Shown in pieces: positions 27,301-29,652 of a stretch of DNA of 64,000 bases. A program made the translations under genes and the position numbers. Source of the DNA: Zelopaecilomyces penicillatus (Eukaryota; Ascomycota; Sordariomycetes; Hypocreales; Pseudodiploosporaceae); contig VCCP01000008.1 in NCBI GenBank assembly GCA_005765155.1, forward strand, positions 682,001-746,000, given 5' to 3'. Each line of letters starts with the position of its first letter. The stretch's first letter is position 1. Below the pieces are notes generated by a model. It ran no database searches. It was not told the origin of the DNA and saw nothing but the letters and a program-made list of their open reading frames with translations.

Positions 27301-28308
27301 AATTAGGTTAGAAACCCAGTACTCTGGGCTCAGATCTTCGGAGCGCAGAGCCTTTGAGCTCACGCTAGACATGAAAATAGTCTTCGTTCGAGTCAACGAG
27401 GAGGCCGTGATGCCTTCGTCTTTCAGAAGGCGTAGCAACTCGTCAGATAACAAGTTCATATGGTGTGAGTGATAAGCCACATCAACAGCAAGCATTTTGG
27501 TAGAGGTTCCAGGTCTGACTTCCTTGATGGAAGCAATCACTCGTTCCAAACTCTTGCGATCACCAGAGAGCGTGGTGTTTGTAGGGCTGTTTTCGCAGCC
27601 TATCAGCACACCGTCGATGAGAAATTCCGACACTTCCTGAACACTCATTTCGATTGCTGCCATGGATCCATCCTGCTTGTTCTTGGTGGTGATGTAACCG
27701 TAATAATAGGCCAAGGAAATGGCGTCCTCCAGAGTTAATTTACCAGCAGCATAAGCCGCAGCAACTTCGCCTGAGGAGTGTCCCACCACTGCTTTGGGCA
27801 CTATTCCTAATCGCGCAAACTGATTGAAAAGCGCGATTTGCAGAGCAGTCGTCAGAGGGTAGGCGAATTCGGGAGTGTTTATTCGGTTCTTCGGATCGCT
27901 CGCATCGCGCCGCAGTTCCTGCCGGATGGACCAGTTGGGTGGCACTTTCAGCCTTTTCAGAATTTCATCCATCCTCTCAATATCCTCTGCAAATTTTCGA
28001 TTTTGATCAAGAAGCTCCCTGCCCATTCCAGCCCATTGGGCGCCTTGACCACTGAATATCATGATAATACCGGGTGCCTGGGCAGGGCTCTTGACCCGGT
28101 TTGAGGTGCTAATGAATCGGCCATCGTAGAGCACCGAAAATGAGCGATTGTTCAGCTGCTCTCCGTGTATCGCTTGGGTGTAGGCAATATCAGAAATGCG
28201 AACGTCGGGATGAGCCTCGATGTACTCGCTGTAGAGCTGTATTTGTCGTTTTAGGGCGGGTGAGGAATACGCAGAGAAGAGGAGGAGCTCTGGTGATGAT
28301 TGCGCCAT
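1..28308 (-). CDS. Peptaibol-type non-ribosomal peptide synthetase, 5' part (AT-T-(C-A-T)x8-C...), incomplete at left edge
   Basis: Giant NRPS that would assemble a linear peptide by thiotemplate synthesis in the cytosol. The ATG at 28308 has an in-frame TAA 18 nt upstream. From there I find one frame to base 1 (9,436 codons). The nine carrier-protein serines sit at first-base positions 26766, 23505, 20217, 16962, 13680, 10422, 7134, 3849 and 555, all in the same frame, which argues against introns. Order: PKS-type AT (GQGAQW near residue 84; GHSSG with nucleophile Ser178; YHSHH near 279), carrier T0 (LGGDS, Ser515), eight C-A-T modules of ~1,085-1,098 residues, then the start of C9. No epimerase, methyltransferase or thioesterase is seen. 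The spacing leaves no room for inserted domains. Repeated Aib-like adenylation codes and an acyl-loading start match Trichoderma peptaibol synthetases. Total module number and release domain lie outside the window, so peptide length cannot be told. Codons look more A/T-rich than in the housekeeping genes nearby. Confidence 0.95.
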   Translation of the reverse strand, partial: MAQSSPELLLFSAYSSPALKRQIQLYSEYIEAHPDVRISDIAYTQAIHGEQLNNRSFSVLYDGRFISTSNRVKSPAQAPGIIMIFSGQGAQWAGMGRELLDQNRKFAEDIERMDEILKRLKVPPNWSIRQELRRDASDPKNRINTPEFAYPLTTALQIALFNQFARLGIVPKAVVGHSSGEVAAAYAAGKLTLEDAISLAYYYGYITTKNKQDGSMAAIEMSVQEVSEFLIDGVLIGCENSPTNTTLSGDRKSLERVIASIKEVRPGTSTKMLAVDVAYHSHHMNLLSDELLRLLKDEGITASSLTRTKTIFMSSVSSKALRSEDLSPEYWVSNLISPVRFSTAVSALLRESTSDVMFLELGPHSTLATPLRQICSALDATCNYVTSQTRRKNCSISLLSAIGKLWQETAVPTLAPLYTNGQLVSGLPQYPWEYDSDGNSDLESSEGLSTQEKRARILANADNFISSQLEGRDVPTTELELLLRAFWVQVLQDDLHVNPQDIGKRDNFLLLGGDSLSTIELVTLAYQHGVRLSAAAIIQHPVLADMAKVAQIHDDEMESDTEPFSLIPESEADKITEAIRQECKLSSDQVVEDIYPCTTLQQGFMVLGLKQPGAYIHRVVYKLLPHVDVNKFKAAWTATIDKCDSLRSRIAMVDNRALQAVIMDDNAWEEPVSGVDMQTYLKSTRNIEMSYGQRLSRYAIITNTNGETRFVWLIHHAVFDGLTMRIALDVFYHAYKHTESELSLLRPYANFINYVQSLDSEAAGQYWKLELDGAKPCTFPAGRITSESQDRIMRTTIPFNNTKTSITAATILRAAWAIVVGKYCDSDDVCFGSTVSGRQAPIPGLNGIPGPMIATVPVRIRMEGKLSVSAFLNRIQAQASEMIAYEQYGLQNISKLSQEIQSTCDFSNLLVIQPMNHLSSMADTSADAILHQSETEKSLSEEAMKNYFNYPLVMQTKLGKDSIELELTYYPDVINEGQLEALCQQYDHVIKQLLANNEQTLDSISVSGSWDLQRAVEINSEPTELIPLCIHELVEEQARRRPNAYAIRAWDAEFTYGQLNSAADNLAHHLVKKYSVQEHDLVHVCFEKSAWFFVSILAINKTGAAWVPLDPTHPRQHHLHIVSKTKAKLALTSPSCSTVCDGLVETVLEITPTLNDELSRRVLKSQRLNRKISPKHAAYVLFTSGSTGTPKGFVMEHGSVCTSQTAISKRLRMTESVKMLQFASFVFDLSIGEIVCPWVVGACLCVPSEETRMSGLTDFIRDMDVNWAFLTPSFVRTLNPGDIPSLELLLLAGEAVPRDLLDTWFSKVRLVNGWGPAETCVFSTLHEWKSLDESPLTIGRPVGGSCWIVDLENPQKLAPFGTFGEVVIQGPTLLREYLADPERTAEAIVSVLPSWIPSSIAQHCQRFYKSGDLCRYNPDGTIEFATRKDTQVKIRGLRVELGEVEHHMRTALPDIRQVAVDVFQDEAGSKLIAYICFADDGRSEKPPENLFGTLDDSLKTRLTAAIGELAMKLPGYMVPTLFIPCNFMPFISSTKLDRKMLREMTARLSKDELSDSSLADSEKRSPETSVERSLQGIWSEILKVPASSIGRDDSFLALGGDSITAIHIANLARKRGLVITIQDIFSDPRLSSIAEKAIVDAAEEDSNELLPFSLLPSTLTSSKVQDCLRKQCGVPAHQLIEDAFPCTKFQEGLMALSVRQPGSYVLKYVYRLHEKTNLQRLENAWQQTTQLCSNLRTRILLLEDSCVQAILCNDFHWATKQGVSLQRAINDEHSSEMTYGSPLCRFTIVKESSNDTYLIWSIHHVTFDGWTTQIVLNILYNLYHQQAYTAPQPFSRFVQYAAEMKNSEAQEYWSRQLEGAKRATFPPLPSTATSNGRTRICRKTIELPHLTASTITKATILRAAWAIVLARYSDTDDVCFGTSTSGRQAPVAGLLNIPGPVIATTPVRVQIDKKQTISQFLHDIQAQANEMIVFEQFGLQNIVNMGSDAKDACDFSSLLVIQPREHAMSIEDKNGNKLETILLSTTDSDLEEELMQNYFNYPLTGQCFMNTDTVELQLTYNSTLSEQQMIALSHHLSNVCQQLSSDGGHTLDEISIAGTWDLEHAKKSNGNGPEIIDECVHHIIERQAASRPNAIAISAWDGELTYRQLDIAANRLANHLVSNLHVKVGDVVHVVFEKSLWYVVAILAINKAGAAWAPLDSSHPVQRLQTVARQTDAKVALCSENNAALCAELVEHVVEVCPVLDAKLSKKKPWSKKLPVSVTSSDAAYILFTSGSTGVPKGIVMQHNALCTSQTDISRWLGLDQNVRMLQFSSFVFDVSVGEIISPLLHGACVCIPSESQRLNSLDTFVRNHRVNWAFLTPSFSRTLRPEDFPTLELLLLIGEAVTQDVLNTWFGKTRFINAWGPAETCVFSTLYEWKSSNESPFTIGNSVGAFVWVVESDDPQRLAPTGCVGEIVVQGPPLLREYLADPEKTAAAVVTDLPSWARQDESSYYNRFYRTGDLGFYNHDGTLHFVSRKDTQVKIRGLRVELGEVEHHIRNALVGVKQVAVDVSNKNAATNLVAYICFTDETKVPNSAASLLVKDLFLPIEESHQKLFEAMLSQLTDSLPQYMMPTLFIPCHYMPLISSAKLDRNTLRRVTSLLTQEEVENYSLTDTAIKNAPETEMEKSLQRIWADILNLPLEHIGRDDNFLRIGGDSLAAIRLVSMARKIGISLSVDDIFSDARLHAIASRAFHLNGDEDASPPIAPFSMLDEVTRGHFSDDSLRHEYQLGLNQVIEDAYPCSSFQEGLMALSTKQPGSYIAKYLYRIPSHIDLNRFKAAWEHTVQSCTNLRTRIINYNNTAVQAVIANDFSWDSEATDLNVYLDFLNNLEMGYGSRLCRYALLERKGVQYFVWTTHHAVFDGSSTQITLDILSSAYKGHEPTSLPPYSRFIKYTVEIDEDAAINYWAAQLENARPSTFPATTTMTRDATRVLQHSVAFNSPKNSIITTATFVRSAWALVLARYCSSDDVTFGATISGRQAPVPELASIAGPVVATVPVRVRLDPKQRVSEFLQEMQQHAVGMVPFEQFGLQNIGKISDVAKDVCNFTSLLVIQPIQPAIESHDVISPANVEFHDANDTLHNYFTYPLVVQAHLREDDVHIELIYDSQLLSPTQMTVLSHHLGQAMQQLSKSFTAELGTMSISSGYDIQQAVCANPEEPQIIESCIHELFEQQAKKTPHALAVDAWDGQFSFAQLNSASNRLAHLLVKKYHVKTEELVHVCFEKSAWHIVAILAINKAGAAWVPLEPSHPEQRLREVVKQTRARLVLTSPSNAALCSSIVQDVVQVTEKLDNSLAEIYNCSQGPDSEVSARNAAYVLFTSGSTGTPKGLVMEHGSVCTSQIAIATRLGLDSNIRMLQFAAFVFDLSIGEIIGPMISGACICIPSEDTRLSSLTKFIETMHINWAYLTPSFVRTLQPSQVPSLDLLLLAGEAVPQEILQAWFGKVRLVNGWGPAETCCFSTLHEWKSANESPLTVGRPVGGFCWIVDPEHPDCLAPIGTLGEVVIQGPTLLREYLADPARTSSASVTSLPDWAPRRTEQYWNRFYKSGDLCSYNSDGTIRFASRKDTQIKIRGLRIELGEIEHHLQTALNGVRQVAVDILKGESGSHLVAFFVFSDTTITTGTKQNCITSPFLPIDNELQDKLTTAIGKLNVALPRYMIPTFFIPCDYMPTITSTKLDRNELKRCLGALSLHELSSYSLSDGTKRAPESAMETHLQQIWSDILAIPVTSIGRDDSFLSLGGDSITAIKLVNTAREAGIIIAVKDIFHDPRLSAVASRAYQSDSIEVYSEVPPFSLLKEPLRTIVFNQALQSELSLPTDCTIEDAYPCTPFQEGLMALSVKQPGSYVAKYIYQLSGKTDIPRFKAAWERTVNLCANLRTKIVLLDGVCIQVVLNGPALWEENTTNLETGLCSGQPLQMSYSSVLCRFSLINDRAKGPHFVLALHHAIFDGWSMRIIMNTLHKSYLQLDLPSPVKYSSFIQYIASLDMNKARSYWEKQLHNTKRASFPPLPRVEAATATRIMTKKLAFPSTVNSAITLATILRATWAIVLARYCDTDDICFGTTISGRQAPVPGLMDMPGPAVATVPIRIYLDDDQTISQYLNGVQAQAAEMIAYEQFGLPNIIKLGPDAKDACEFSSLLVIQPRTHLDLIDSESDSSPESLLTSDSIEGSSTEQLMQGYFTYPLVVQGHIAHDSIELMFIYDSSTLSADTLKAMSYQFEHVAKQLFEEPQATLKSVSVSCPHDLEEAMKLNSEETDLIDSCVHTLFERQAKIRPHAPAIIAWDGQLTFSELNVMANRVAYHLVEYGNVKIGDLVHVCFEKSLYHFIAILAINKAGAAWVPLDSSYPVQRLQQIVGQTRAKLALSSPSNSKLCATLVERVIEVSDQLDKTLIKTYTGQQGPVTNVTSRDPVYVLFTSGSTGTPKGLVMEHGSVCTSATAIAKRLGLSPSVRMLQFASYVFDLSIGEIIGPLITGASICVPSEEIRMNRLSDFVRDMNINWAYLTPSFVRTLKPEELPTLELLLLAGEAVGRDILDTWFGKLRLVNGWGPAETCCFSTLHEWECISESPLTIGRPVGGCCWVVDTENTQQLAPTGCIGEVVIQGPTLLREYLSDSLRTNEAIISSLPAWAPRRNIAAWNRFYKSGDLCFFNANGTLEFYSRKDTQVKIRGLRIELSEIAQHIREALPDVRQAVVDVYKTESGATSLASYLCFNDDTKTTTVNGNHDDIFIPLTTDMQSAITAMLGKLVASLPRYMIPTLFITCKYMPTISSTKLDRNTLKRLTCSLDVQQLSCYSLRDSKKNEPKTDMEHLLQKIWADILSIPQSEIGRDDSFLALGGDSITAIHLVKSARDSGISLTVQDIFNDPRLYIIATHAERADQGVDDEALLSPYSLLDEDSYTFARSDGLRDACNLESDQVIEDVLPCTKLQEGLMALSVKQRGSYIAKYVYLLPDYIVLERFQSAWQRTISVCTNLRTRIVLLGNGVAVQVVLKDQRDRDMSSYDLASALAAIKSSQMSYGSMLSQSVIAQNENGDRYLVWSIHHAIFDGWTMRLMLHTLHSLYYGAEVSKPTPYARFVKFTLDTECDDAANYWRNQLHGATKATYPPPPVSGTSGGATCILEKTIDLPETPSSGITKATILRAAWAVVLARYCNDDDVCFGVSVSGRQADIPGLTEMTGLTLATVPVRIRLDKQESISKFLRDVQNQSSEMITFEQYGLQNISKLESGYREACNFTSLLVVQPLQHLSVKTEGNSPVLVNDDSFTEFETMQGYFSYPLIVQVHVDEKSAKLVLIYDSSMLSQTRMSILSQHFNHVVQQLVAKDNKCLSDVSLSGQWDIEKAIEFNGEEPEVINDYINNLIADTASRQPNAEAIAAWDKNFTYRELTRAVNRLSNYLVKQYKVSVGEIVHVCFEKSAWYIIAILAINQAGAAWSPLDPAHPPQRHQQIVSQTRSRLSLTSPDNASKCINLVADVLEVSMELDTKLSRNSHWSSKSPAVKISSRDMAYIMFTSGSTGAPKGVVIPHIALSTSQVALGKRFGMSSTDRVLQYCPFVFDISLAEIIAPLIIGACVCIPSWDMQMNALDKFVCDWNVNIAFLTSTIARTINPDDMPSLNLLVLVGEAPNRIVMDLWFGKARVINGWGPTEATVIAATNEWTSITESPTNIGHSIGGFCWIVDTNNPTRLAPVGCIGEIAVQGPILLNEYLHNKEKTDAALIIAPTWAPHSYSPIWNRFYLTGDLGKYEEDGTIQYLDRKDTQVKIRGLRVELGEIEHHIKRKLEGVRQIAVDVLESESTSTLVAFICFNDDTKLGVEEDLFLPLDEALKAVIGSLIIQLGSVLPYYMVPSIYFPCKYIPTLISTKLDRKTLKQQSAVLSPSEIAKYSLTCETKNAPITAMESQLQLLWSQVLNISAQFIGRDDSFLQIGGDSVAAIRLVSVSREQGIALSVGDIFQFPRLWELAETLSITTSNCHEVRILEPFDLLDVKARDELSDNQTLQQLGFSQNDEILDAYPCTPFQEGLMALSVKRPGSYIASFVYRVGHSTDISRFKSAWQQTINMSSNLRTRIVLVNEKSLQLVLRDDDIWKDGEKSLIQDLSSYMDYTDNLEMSYGSSLSRYMLIRDHDQVYFVWTMHHAIFDGWSVKLNLSQFHDNYHNRPPVVQEPFTRFVHYTLNVNHDAASQFWTTYLQDARRASFPSTEHALMAASHHKSSATLEKTISFPKRYDQSITAATMVRAAWAIVLARYSDTNDVTFGITVSGRQAPVEGITNMAGPAVATIPVRVLLTKHQSVTEFLHDLQSQATEMIPHEQFGLQQISKLGPDAQDACDFSSLLVIQPAQIIDHDGIGEVPILTAPESGKIADGYFTYPLVVQGHIYDSHITLLLVYNTSILSQPQMQGLAQHFDTVLQQLISHTNAPLSSICVSGDWDLERSRDWNQEKPEIIDSCFHNLVEKQAISRPDALAIRAWDLELTYSDLNKAANRLAHYLVKSCGVRPHSFVHVMFEKSAWYFVSILAINKAGAAWVPLDPSHPTQRLQQIIAQTKAFVALASIENAKTCLNLVSTVVEVCEALDTKLRAKITTSTIGPAVHVTSRSAAYVLFTSGSTGIPKGLVMEHASVCTSQVAISKRLGLTANVRMLQFAAFVFDLSIGEIIAPLIMGATVCVPSDHTRLNSLEDFICAMDINWAYLTPSFTRTLRPLDVPSLTLLLLAGEAVPRDVLHTWFGKVRLINGWGPAETCCFSTLHEWKSTNESPLTVGRPVGGFCWIVEPDNPNRLAPVGTLGEVVIQGPTLLREYLADPGRTSAASVTTLPAWAPHRKNQHWNRFYKTGDLCSYNSDGTIEFASRKDTQIKIRGLRVELGEVEHHIRENMPGVQQVVVDVIDGDTGGSNLVAYFSFSDATNKTSATNKQRPENPFMQVDDGIRKTSISLVSALNIALPRYMVPTFFIPCSYMPTITSTKLDRNKLKQLFSSLSREELSSYALGSADKRAPETQIESRLQKIWAEILSIPLSNIGRDDSFLGLGGDSITAIRLVHVAREAGIVLNVKNVFDDPRLSSLAAQAGHSASIDSYVDVAPFSLLPQPLHDLTTRKDILSKLLLPAGHTIEDAYPCTQFQEGLMALSLKQPGSYIAKYIYRLPDTVDIARFKASWERTLALCANLRTRIITVDGICVQIVLKGPAIWTNHVTDLQMATRSGKSMEMSFGSDLNYYSLIHDRAQGTHFIWTVHHAVHDGWTIRIIMNTLYQAYQELEVPNISKYSSFINYTISLEDTEARNYWAGQLQNAKRATFPPKPRVESSGTTRIMRKAINFPSIANSTITKATILRATWALVLARYCDSDDVCFGTTISGRQAPVPGLLDMPGPVVATVPVRVRLDREQTVSTFLQEIQSQAATMIPYEQYGLSNITKLGSNAKDACNFSSLLVIQPRTHLDSTDKESEESSYHTLLVPALDDGNSVEDLMQGYFTYPLVIQAHVFDDSIELLLIYDPEVLSKTPLEALAYQFDHVVNQLCQGGQASLRTISISGPQDLEQAVKWNAASADTEIIDSCVHTLFEHQATTRPNTVAISAWDGQLTFRELDIMANRLARHLVEVVRVQVGDLIHVCFEKSLWHFVSILAINKAGAAWVPLDSSHPIQRLQQVTSQTRSRIALVSPSNFELCASLVETVIEVSPQLNASLCKSYTSPKSPKVNVSPRDAVYVLFTSGSTGTPKGLVMEHGTVCTSQIAISERLGLTSGVRMLQFAAFVFDLSIGEIIAPFIKGATICVPSEHTRMNCLKEFICQNEISWAYLTPSFTRTLKPEDLPSLQLLLLAGEAVPRDVFQTWFGKLRLINGWGPAETCCFSTLHEWKSPHDSPLNIGQPVGSFCWIADPEDPCKLAPIGTLGEVVIQGPTILREYLANAKRTKQSTLTGLPNWAPRRELQHWNRFYKSGDLCSYNSDGTIEFCTRKDTQIKIRGLRVELGEIEHHTQLAISDARQVAVNVLERENGTHLVAYLCFSNETRASSSIDSDGPFLCMNDELKVKLAGVRGKLGVSLPSYMVPTLFIPCKYMPSITSTKLNRNELQARTSALSSSELSQYSISGGEKRAPQTEMESMLQVIWAEILQISMHEIGRDDTFVSLGGDSITAIRFINIMRDEGVAIAAKDIFEDPRLMSIAKKAKNVGITEDEDLVVTPFSLLDESIRATITSSSFSKKLELADGHSIQDAYPCTALQEGLMTLSIRQPGSYIAKYVYRLPKDVAVSRFQRAWEQVVALCEPLRTRIALINETHVQLVIKQGIVWESAKGTDLDSTIVSTQAFEMTYGSTLSRYTLLRDRHGDNYFFWTVHHAVHDGWSLGVVMTTLVQAFRGFEPSIPRPYSHFIHFTSTLNMEEASIYWRNELENVNKSQLPMIGLRNTSSPKDVTRTMTTTLDFSQSAHIAITKATILRAAWAIVLARYCDTDDVCFGATISGRQAPVRGVTDMAGPTLATIPVRIRLQNKQPISEFLQGIQNQSSQMVAHEQFGLANISRLSPDAKEACDFTSLLLIQPMQYLANPGGDMNIVLRPADLNQHVEDNHLQNYYSYPLVIQCHTYDDRVDLFIIYNSSILHDNQITALSQQLKFVVQQLLSGHATIISDVCVASPWDLELAKNSNGDGPILIEDCVHHLIERQSNLTPDAFAVSAWDGELTYAQLESAATRLATYISEQFIIGLGDIIHVVFEKSLWYIVAILAINKAGAAWSPLDPAHPFQRLQAVSKQTCAKIALCSPGHASLCKRLFDSVLEIGPDLDQMLAGKRILNSRKRDIKTTSSDAAYVLFTSGSTGTPKGIVMQHGSVCTSQTDISRRLGLDHTVRMLQFSSFVFDVSVGEIIAPLIHGACVCIPSDQQRLNNLDIFVREFNVNWAFLTPSFAQTLRPEKFPGLDLLLLIGESVTQDVLDAWFGKTKFINAWGPAETCVFSTLHEWSSTKESPLTIGRSVGAFVWVVDADNPQRLAPTGCLGEIVVQGPPLLREYLADAGKTSVAVVSRLPEWAPQREAQTYNRFYRTGDLGFYGHDGNLYYSSRKDTQVKVRGLRVELGEIEHHIRNTLYGVRQVAVDVLKTDASTNLVAYLCFTDTTKTPGPDTDPHGQDIFVPMCHELKAHLEEMMKELMVTLPNYMIPTIFIPCHYMPLISSAKLDRVKLRNTTASLVRNDLDEYTLDSSRDKQAPITSIEIRLQQLWAEILKLPADSIGRDDNFLRIGGDSLAAIRLVSMARELNINLTADDIFEDARLSTIAVKATEISREGDELPSLEPFSLLEESIREPTLYAAIRSGCSLKDSEVIKDAYPCSKLQEGLMSLSVKQPGSYIAKFLYRLPDHVNLTHFSAAWNQMVTLCDNLRTRILLLEDGNVVQVVTDQPMSLFSPSSTIDLTTAITCLHATKMTYGSPL
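470..3620 (-). other. NRPS module 8 (C8-A8-T8), code DVGFLIAVF as in module 2
   Basis: C8 has HHAVHDG near 3222-3242, as in C7. A8 reads FDVSVGE, WAFLTPSF, LLLLIGESV and NAWGPAETCVF, so the pocket D,V,G,F,L,I,A,V,F equals that of A2 and the same residue is expected at positions 2 and 8. T8 has RIGGDSLAAI with Ser9252 (553-555), the same carrier variant as T2. Confidence 0.82.
3765..6905 (-). other. NRPS module 7 (C7-A7-T7), code DLGYLAGCF (Aib-like)
   Basis: C7 carries HHAVHDG near 6515-6535: the general-base motif HHxxxDG is intact, but histidine replaces the phenylalanine found in C1-C6. A7 reads FDLSIGE, WAYLTPSF, LLLLAGEAV and NGWGPAETCCF, giving D,L,G,Y,L,A,G,C,F. T7 has LGGDSITAI with Ser8154 (3847-3849). 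Confidence 0.83.
7050..10190 (-). other. NRPS module 6 (C6-A6-T6), code DLGYLAGCF (Aib-like)
   Basis: C6 has HHAIFDG near 9790-9815. A6 reads FDLSIGE, WAYLTPSF, LLLLAGEAV and NGWGPAETCCF, the same pocket as A3, A4 and A7, although many codons differ at third positions. T6 has LGGDSITAI with Ser7059 (7132-7134). Confidence 0.83.
10335..13445 (-). other. NRPS module 5 (C5-A5-T5), divergent adenylation code DIAFVVGVI
   Basis: C5 has HHAIFDG near 13052-13075. A5 is clearly different from the other seven: SGSTGAPKG, FDISLAE, IAFLTSTIA, LLVLVGEAP and NGWGPTEATVI. The pocket reads D,I,A,F,V,V,G,V,I. It should select an amino acid other than the Aib-like one. In 18-20-residue peptaibols Gln or a branched aliphatic residue is common in this region, but the sequence alone does not decide. 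T5 has QIGGDSVAAI with Ser5963 (10420-10422). Confidence 0.82.
13595..16735 (-). other. NRPS module 4 (C4-A4-T4), code DLGYLAGCF (Aib-like)
   Basis: C4 has HHAIFDG near 16344-16364, preceded by leucine where other modules have Ser, Thr or Met. A4 shows FDLSIGE, WAYLTPSF, LLLLAGEAV and NGWGPAETCCF, with pocket D,L,G,Y,L,A,G,C,F. T4 has LGGDSITAI with Ser4877 (13678-13680). The C-to-A region around 15640-15800 resembles module 7 around 5820-5960 more than other modules, which hints at a shared duplication origin. Confidence 0.83.
16880..19985 (-). other. NRPS module 3 (C3-A3-T3), code DLGYLAGCF (Aib-like)
   Basis: C3 keeps HHAVFDG near 19597-19617. A3 reads FDLSIGE, WAYLTPSF, LLLLAGEAV and NGWGPAETCCF, giving D,L,G,Y,L,A,G,C,F. 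This code recurs in A4, A6 and A7. From memory it is of the type linked to alpha-aminoisobutyrate (Aib) in Trichoderma peptaibol synthetases. T3 has LGGDSITAI with Ser3783 (16960-16962). The module is the shortest here (T2-T3 spacing 3,255 nt). Confidence 0.83.
20130..23275 (-). other. NRPS module 2 (C2-A2-T2), code DVGFLIAVF
   Basis: C2 has HHVTFDG near 22881-22901. A2 shows FDVSVGE, WAFLTPSF, LLLLIGEAV and NAWGPAETCVF, giving pocket residues D,V,G,F,L,I,A,V,F. This differs from the Aib-like code at positions 236, 278, 301, 322 and 330, and is identical to A8. A small aliphatic residue is likely, but I cannot name it. T2 carries the variant RIGGDSLAAI with Ser2698 (20215-20217). Confidence 0.82.
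23420..26540 (-). other. NRPS module 1 (C1-A1-T1), code DLGFLAGVF
   Basis: C1 begins at EDIYPCTTLQQG and has an intact HHAVFDG near 26150-26166. Its acceptor is the first amino acid and its donor is the acyl group on T0, so it works as the N-acylating condensation domain. A1 has LFTSGSTGTPKG, FDLSIGE and NGWGPAET. Reading the ten pocket positions against GrsA-Phe gives D,L,G,F,L,A,G,V,F plus the A10 lysine (TKLDRK). It differs from the repeated DLGYLAGCF code by two substitutions, which suggests Aib or a near relative (Ala, Iva). T1 has LGGDSITAI with Ser1602 (23503-23505). Confidence 0.85.
26660..28308 (-). other. NRPS loading region: acyltransferase (AT) plus carrier protein T0, no ketosynthase
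   Basis: Residues ~1-70 resemble the linker that normally joins a ketosynthase to an AT (a leucine-rich start, then LKRQI and later AYTQAIHGE). The AT follows with GQGAQWAGMG at ~84-93, the nucleophile in GHSSGEV (Ser178) and the catalytic-histidine motif AYHSHHM (~278-284). Its end is near residue 400. T0 carries LLLGGDSLSTIE with phosphopantetheine Ser515 (codon 26764-26766). The expected role is to load an acetyl or other short acyl unit onto T0 for N-acylation of residue 1 by C1. That role is inferred from peptaibol synthetases and from C1 directly following T0. Confidence 0.9.
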
Positions 28309-29652
28309 GATTAGAAATAATAATTAGATAGAAATTAGATAACTAGAACAACGTGTTAGTGCTTCTGTGGCCGTCGTCGTGGTACGTATGAACATACGAG
28401 GTTTCTTGAGAGACGTTGCTGCTCGTTCTCATTGATGAGTTGAATATGTGATATTCTGCTTGATGAAGATCTTCAAAGCTGTATCGAACGGCGTCCAGAG
28501 AAAAAGGCGAAAATTATTAGCTCTGGTATAGTGAGGTGAATTGTTTCACCAAATTGGACTGCCTCAGATTGTATTTACAGCCGCCAGTTGTGAGGGGCAA
28601 GAAAGGCAATTCATAATGTACCTAAAGTGAAGGATACTTGCCATTCTTGCAGAGTAAATACTGTGTCTCGTTAATGACAATGGGGGCATCTTGTGTCTAA
28701 TTGCGTGGGTGTACTATACATCGAGGCGCCTCAAAACGACGCGGAAGCCATTGTCTCACAGGTGTGGCCATGGGGGGTCAGGGTTGGCGGGACCGATCCA
28801 AGACAACGGGGAACGGATTGGAGACATGCCAGGCATAGTGGTGCTCAACTCCTCCACTCGTTTAGGTGCTTCCAAGACCCTTACATGTCTGGTAACCGAA
28901 CATTGCTTATGTAGGGGTATCAAGCGGACCCGGCAGACAGGGAACCCTGAATGCATTGGATACTACTCCGTAGTCAGTGGAACAGATAGGCATTCAGTCG
29001 TTATTACCTCATAGGCGGGATGTATTGTGACTGGCTAGATATCATACTGATAAGCGTTAACTCTCAAATATGTCCAATGTGAGTGTCTTGCAAGAAAGAG
29101 CTGGTACTTTTGGTGCGTATGGTAGATCAGATTAGCTTACTCAATCGGACAACTTCAAGTGGTTGCTATGATGTTGGAGAATGTTACACTCCACGCACCT
29201 AAATATGTAAAACTATTGTACGTGTTATTCAGCATTCAACAAACAAACTGAACCACGGCAAAAGTATATCCTAAGGTTCTTTGCAAAGTGTTCTAATGCC
29301 ATGCCTTATTACTCAGTATCCCAACTTTGAGATGTTCCGTGACGGGTTTTCTGGCTCGTCAGCAAGCTCTAGGGTAGTTATTCGACCAAATCTCGGCCAA
29401 TGACCCATTGTCCAGCGCGCGTCTCGAGTTTTCTAGCTGTCTTAGTTGAGTTATTACCAAACTGGGATCATATTAATGACAACGGAGGTCGGTGAGGATA
29501 AAGAGCATCTCAGATGAATCAGCAAAAGCGAGGTGGTGGTCACAAGTCAACCCCACTCCGGGCAACCATTTCTGGAAACCCTGAGCCTAACCCTTCGCTC
29601 CCGTTGATGAGAACAAGAGAAACGCATTTACTACAACAAAAAACGACCAGTC
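28309..29652. promoter_or_regulatory. Shared intergenic region between the NRPS and the divergent SDR gene
   Basis: About 1.34 kb separates the two divergent ATGs. I see no convincing TATA box for the NRPS and no open frame resembling a ketosynthase or other protein. GATA-type sites occur (AGATAA at 28337-28342, GATAAG at 29049-29054), which could bind nitrogen-responsive GATA factors. Such short sites also arise by chance. The region could serve both genes as a bidirectional promoter (inference). Confidence 0.5.

Noticed and set aside
28691..29014. Plus-strand 107-codon frame in the NRPS-SDR intergenic region
   Set aside because: No recognisable domain, overlapping alternative frames of similar length, and no fitting splice sites.
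28309..29652. Search for a missing ketosynthase upstream of the NRPS
   Set aside because: Short minus-strand frames here show no KS motifs and there is an in-frame stop before the ATG, so no KS was annotated.
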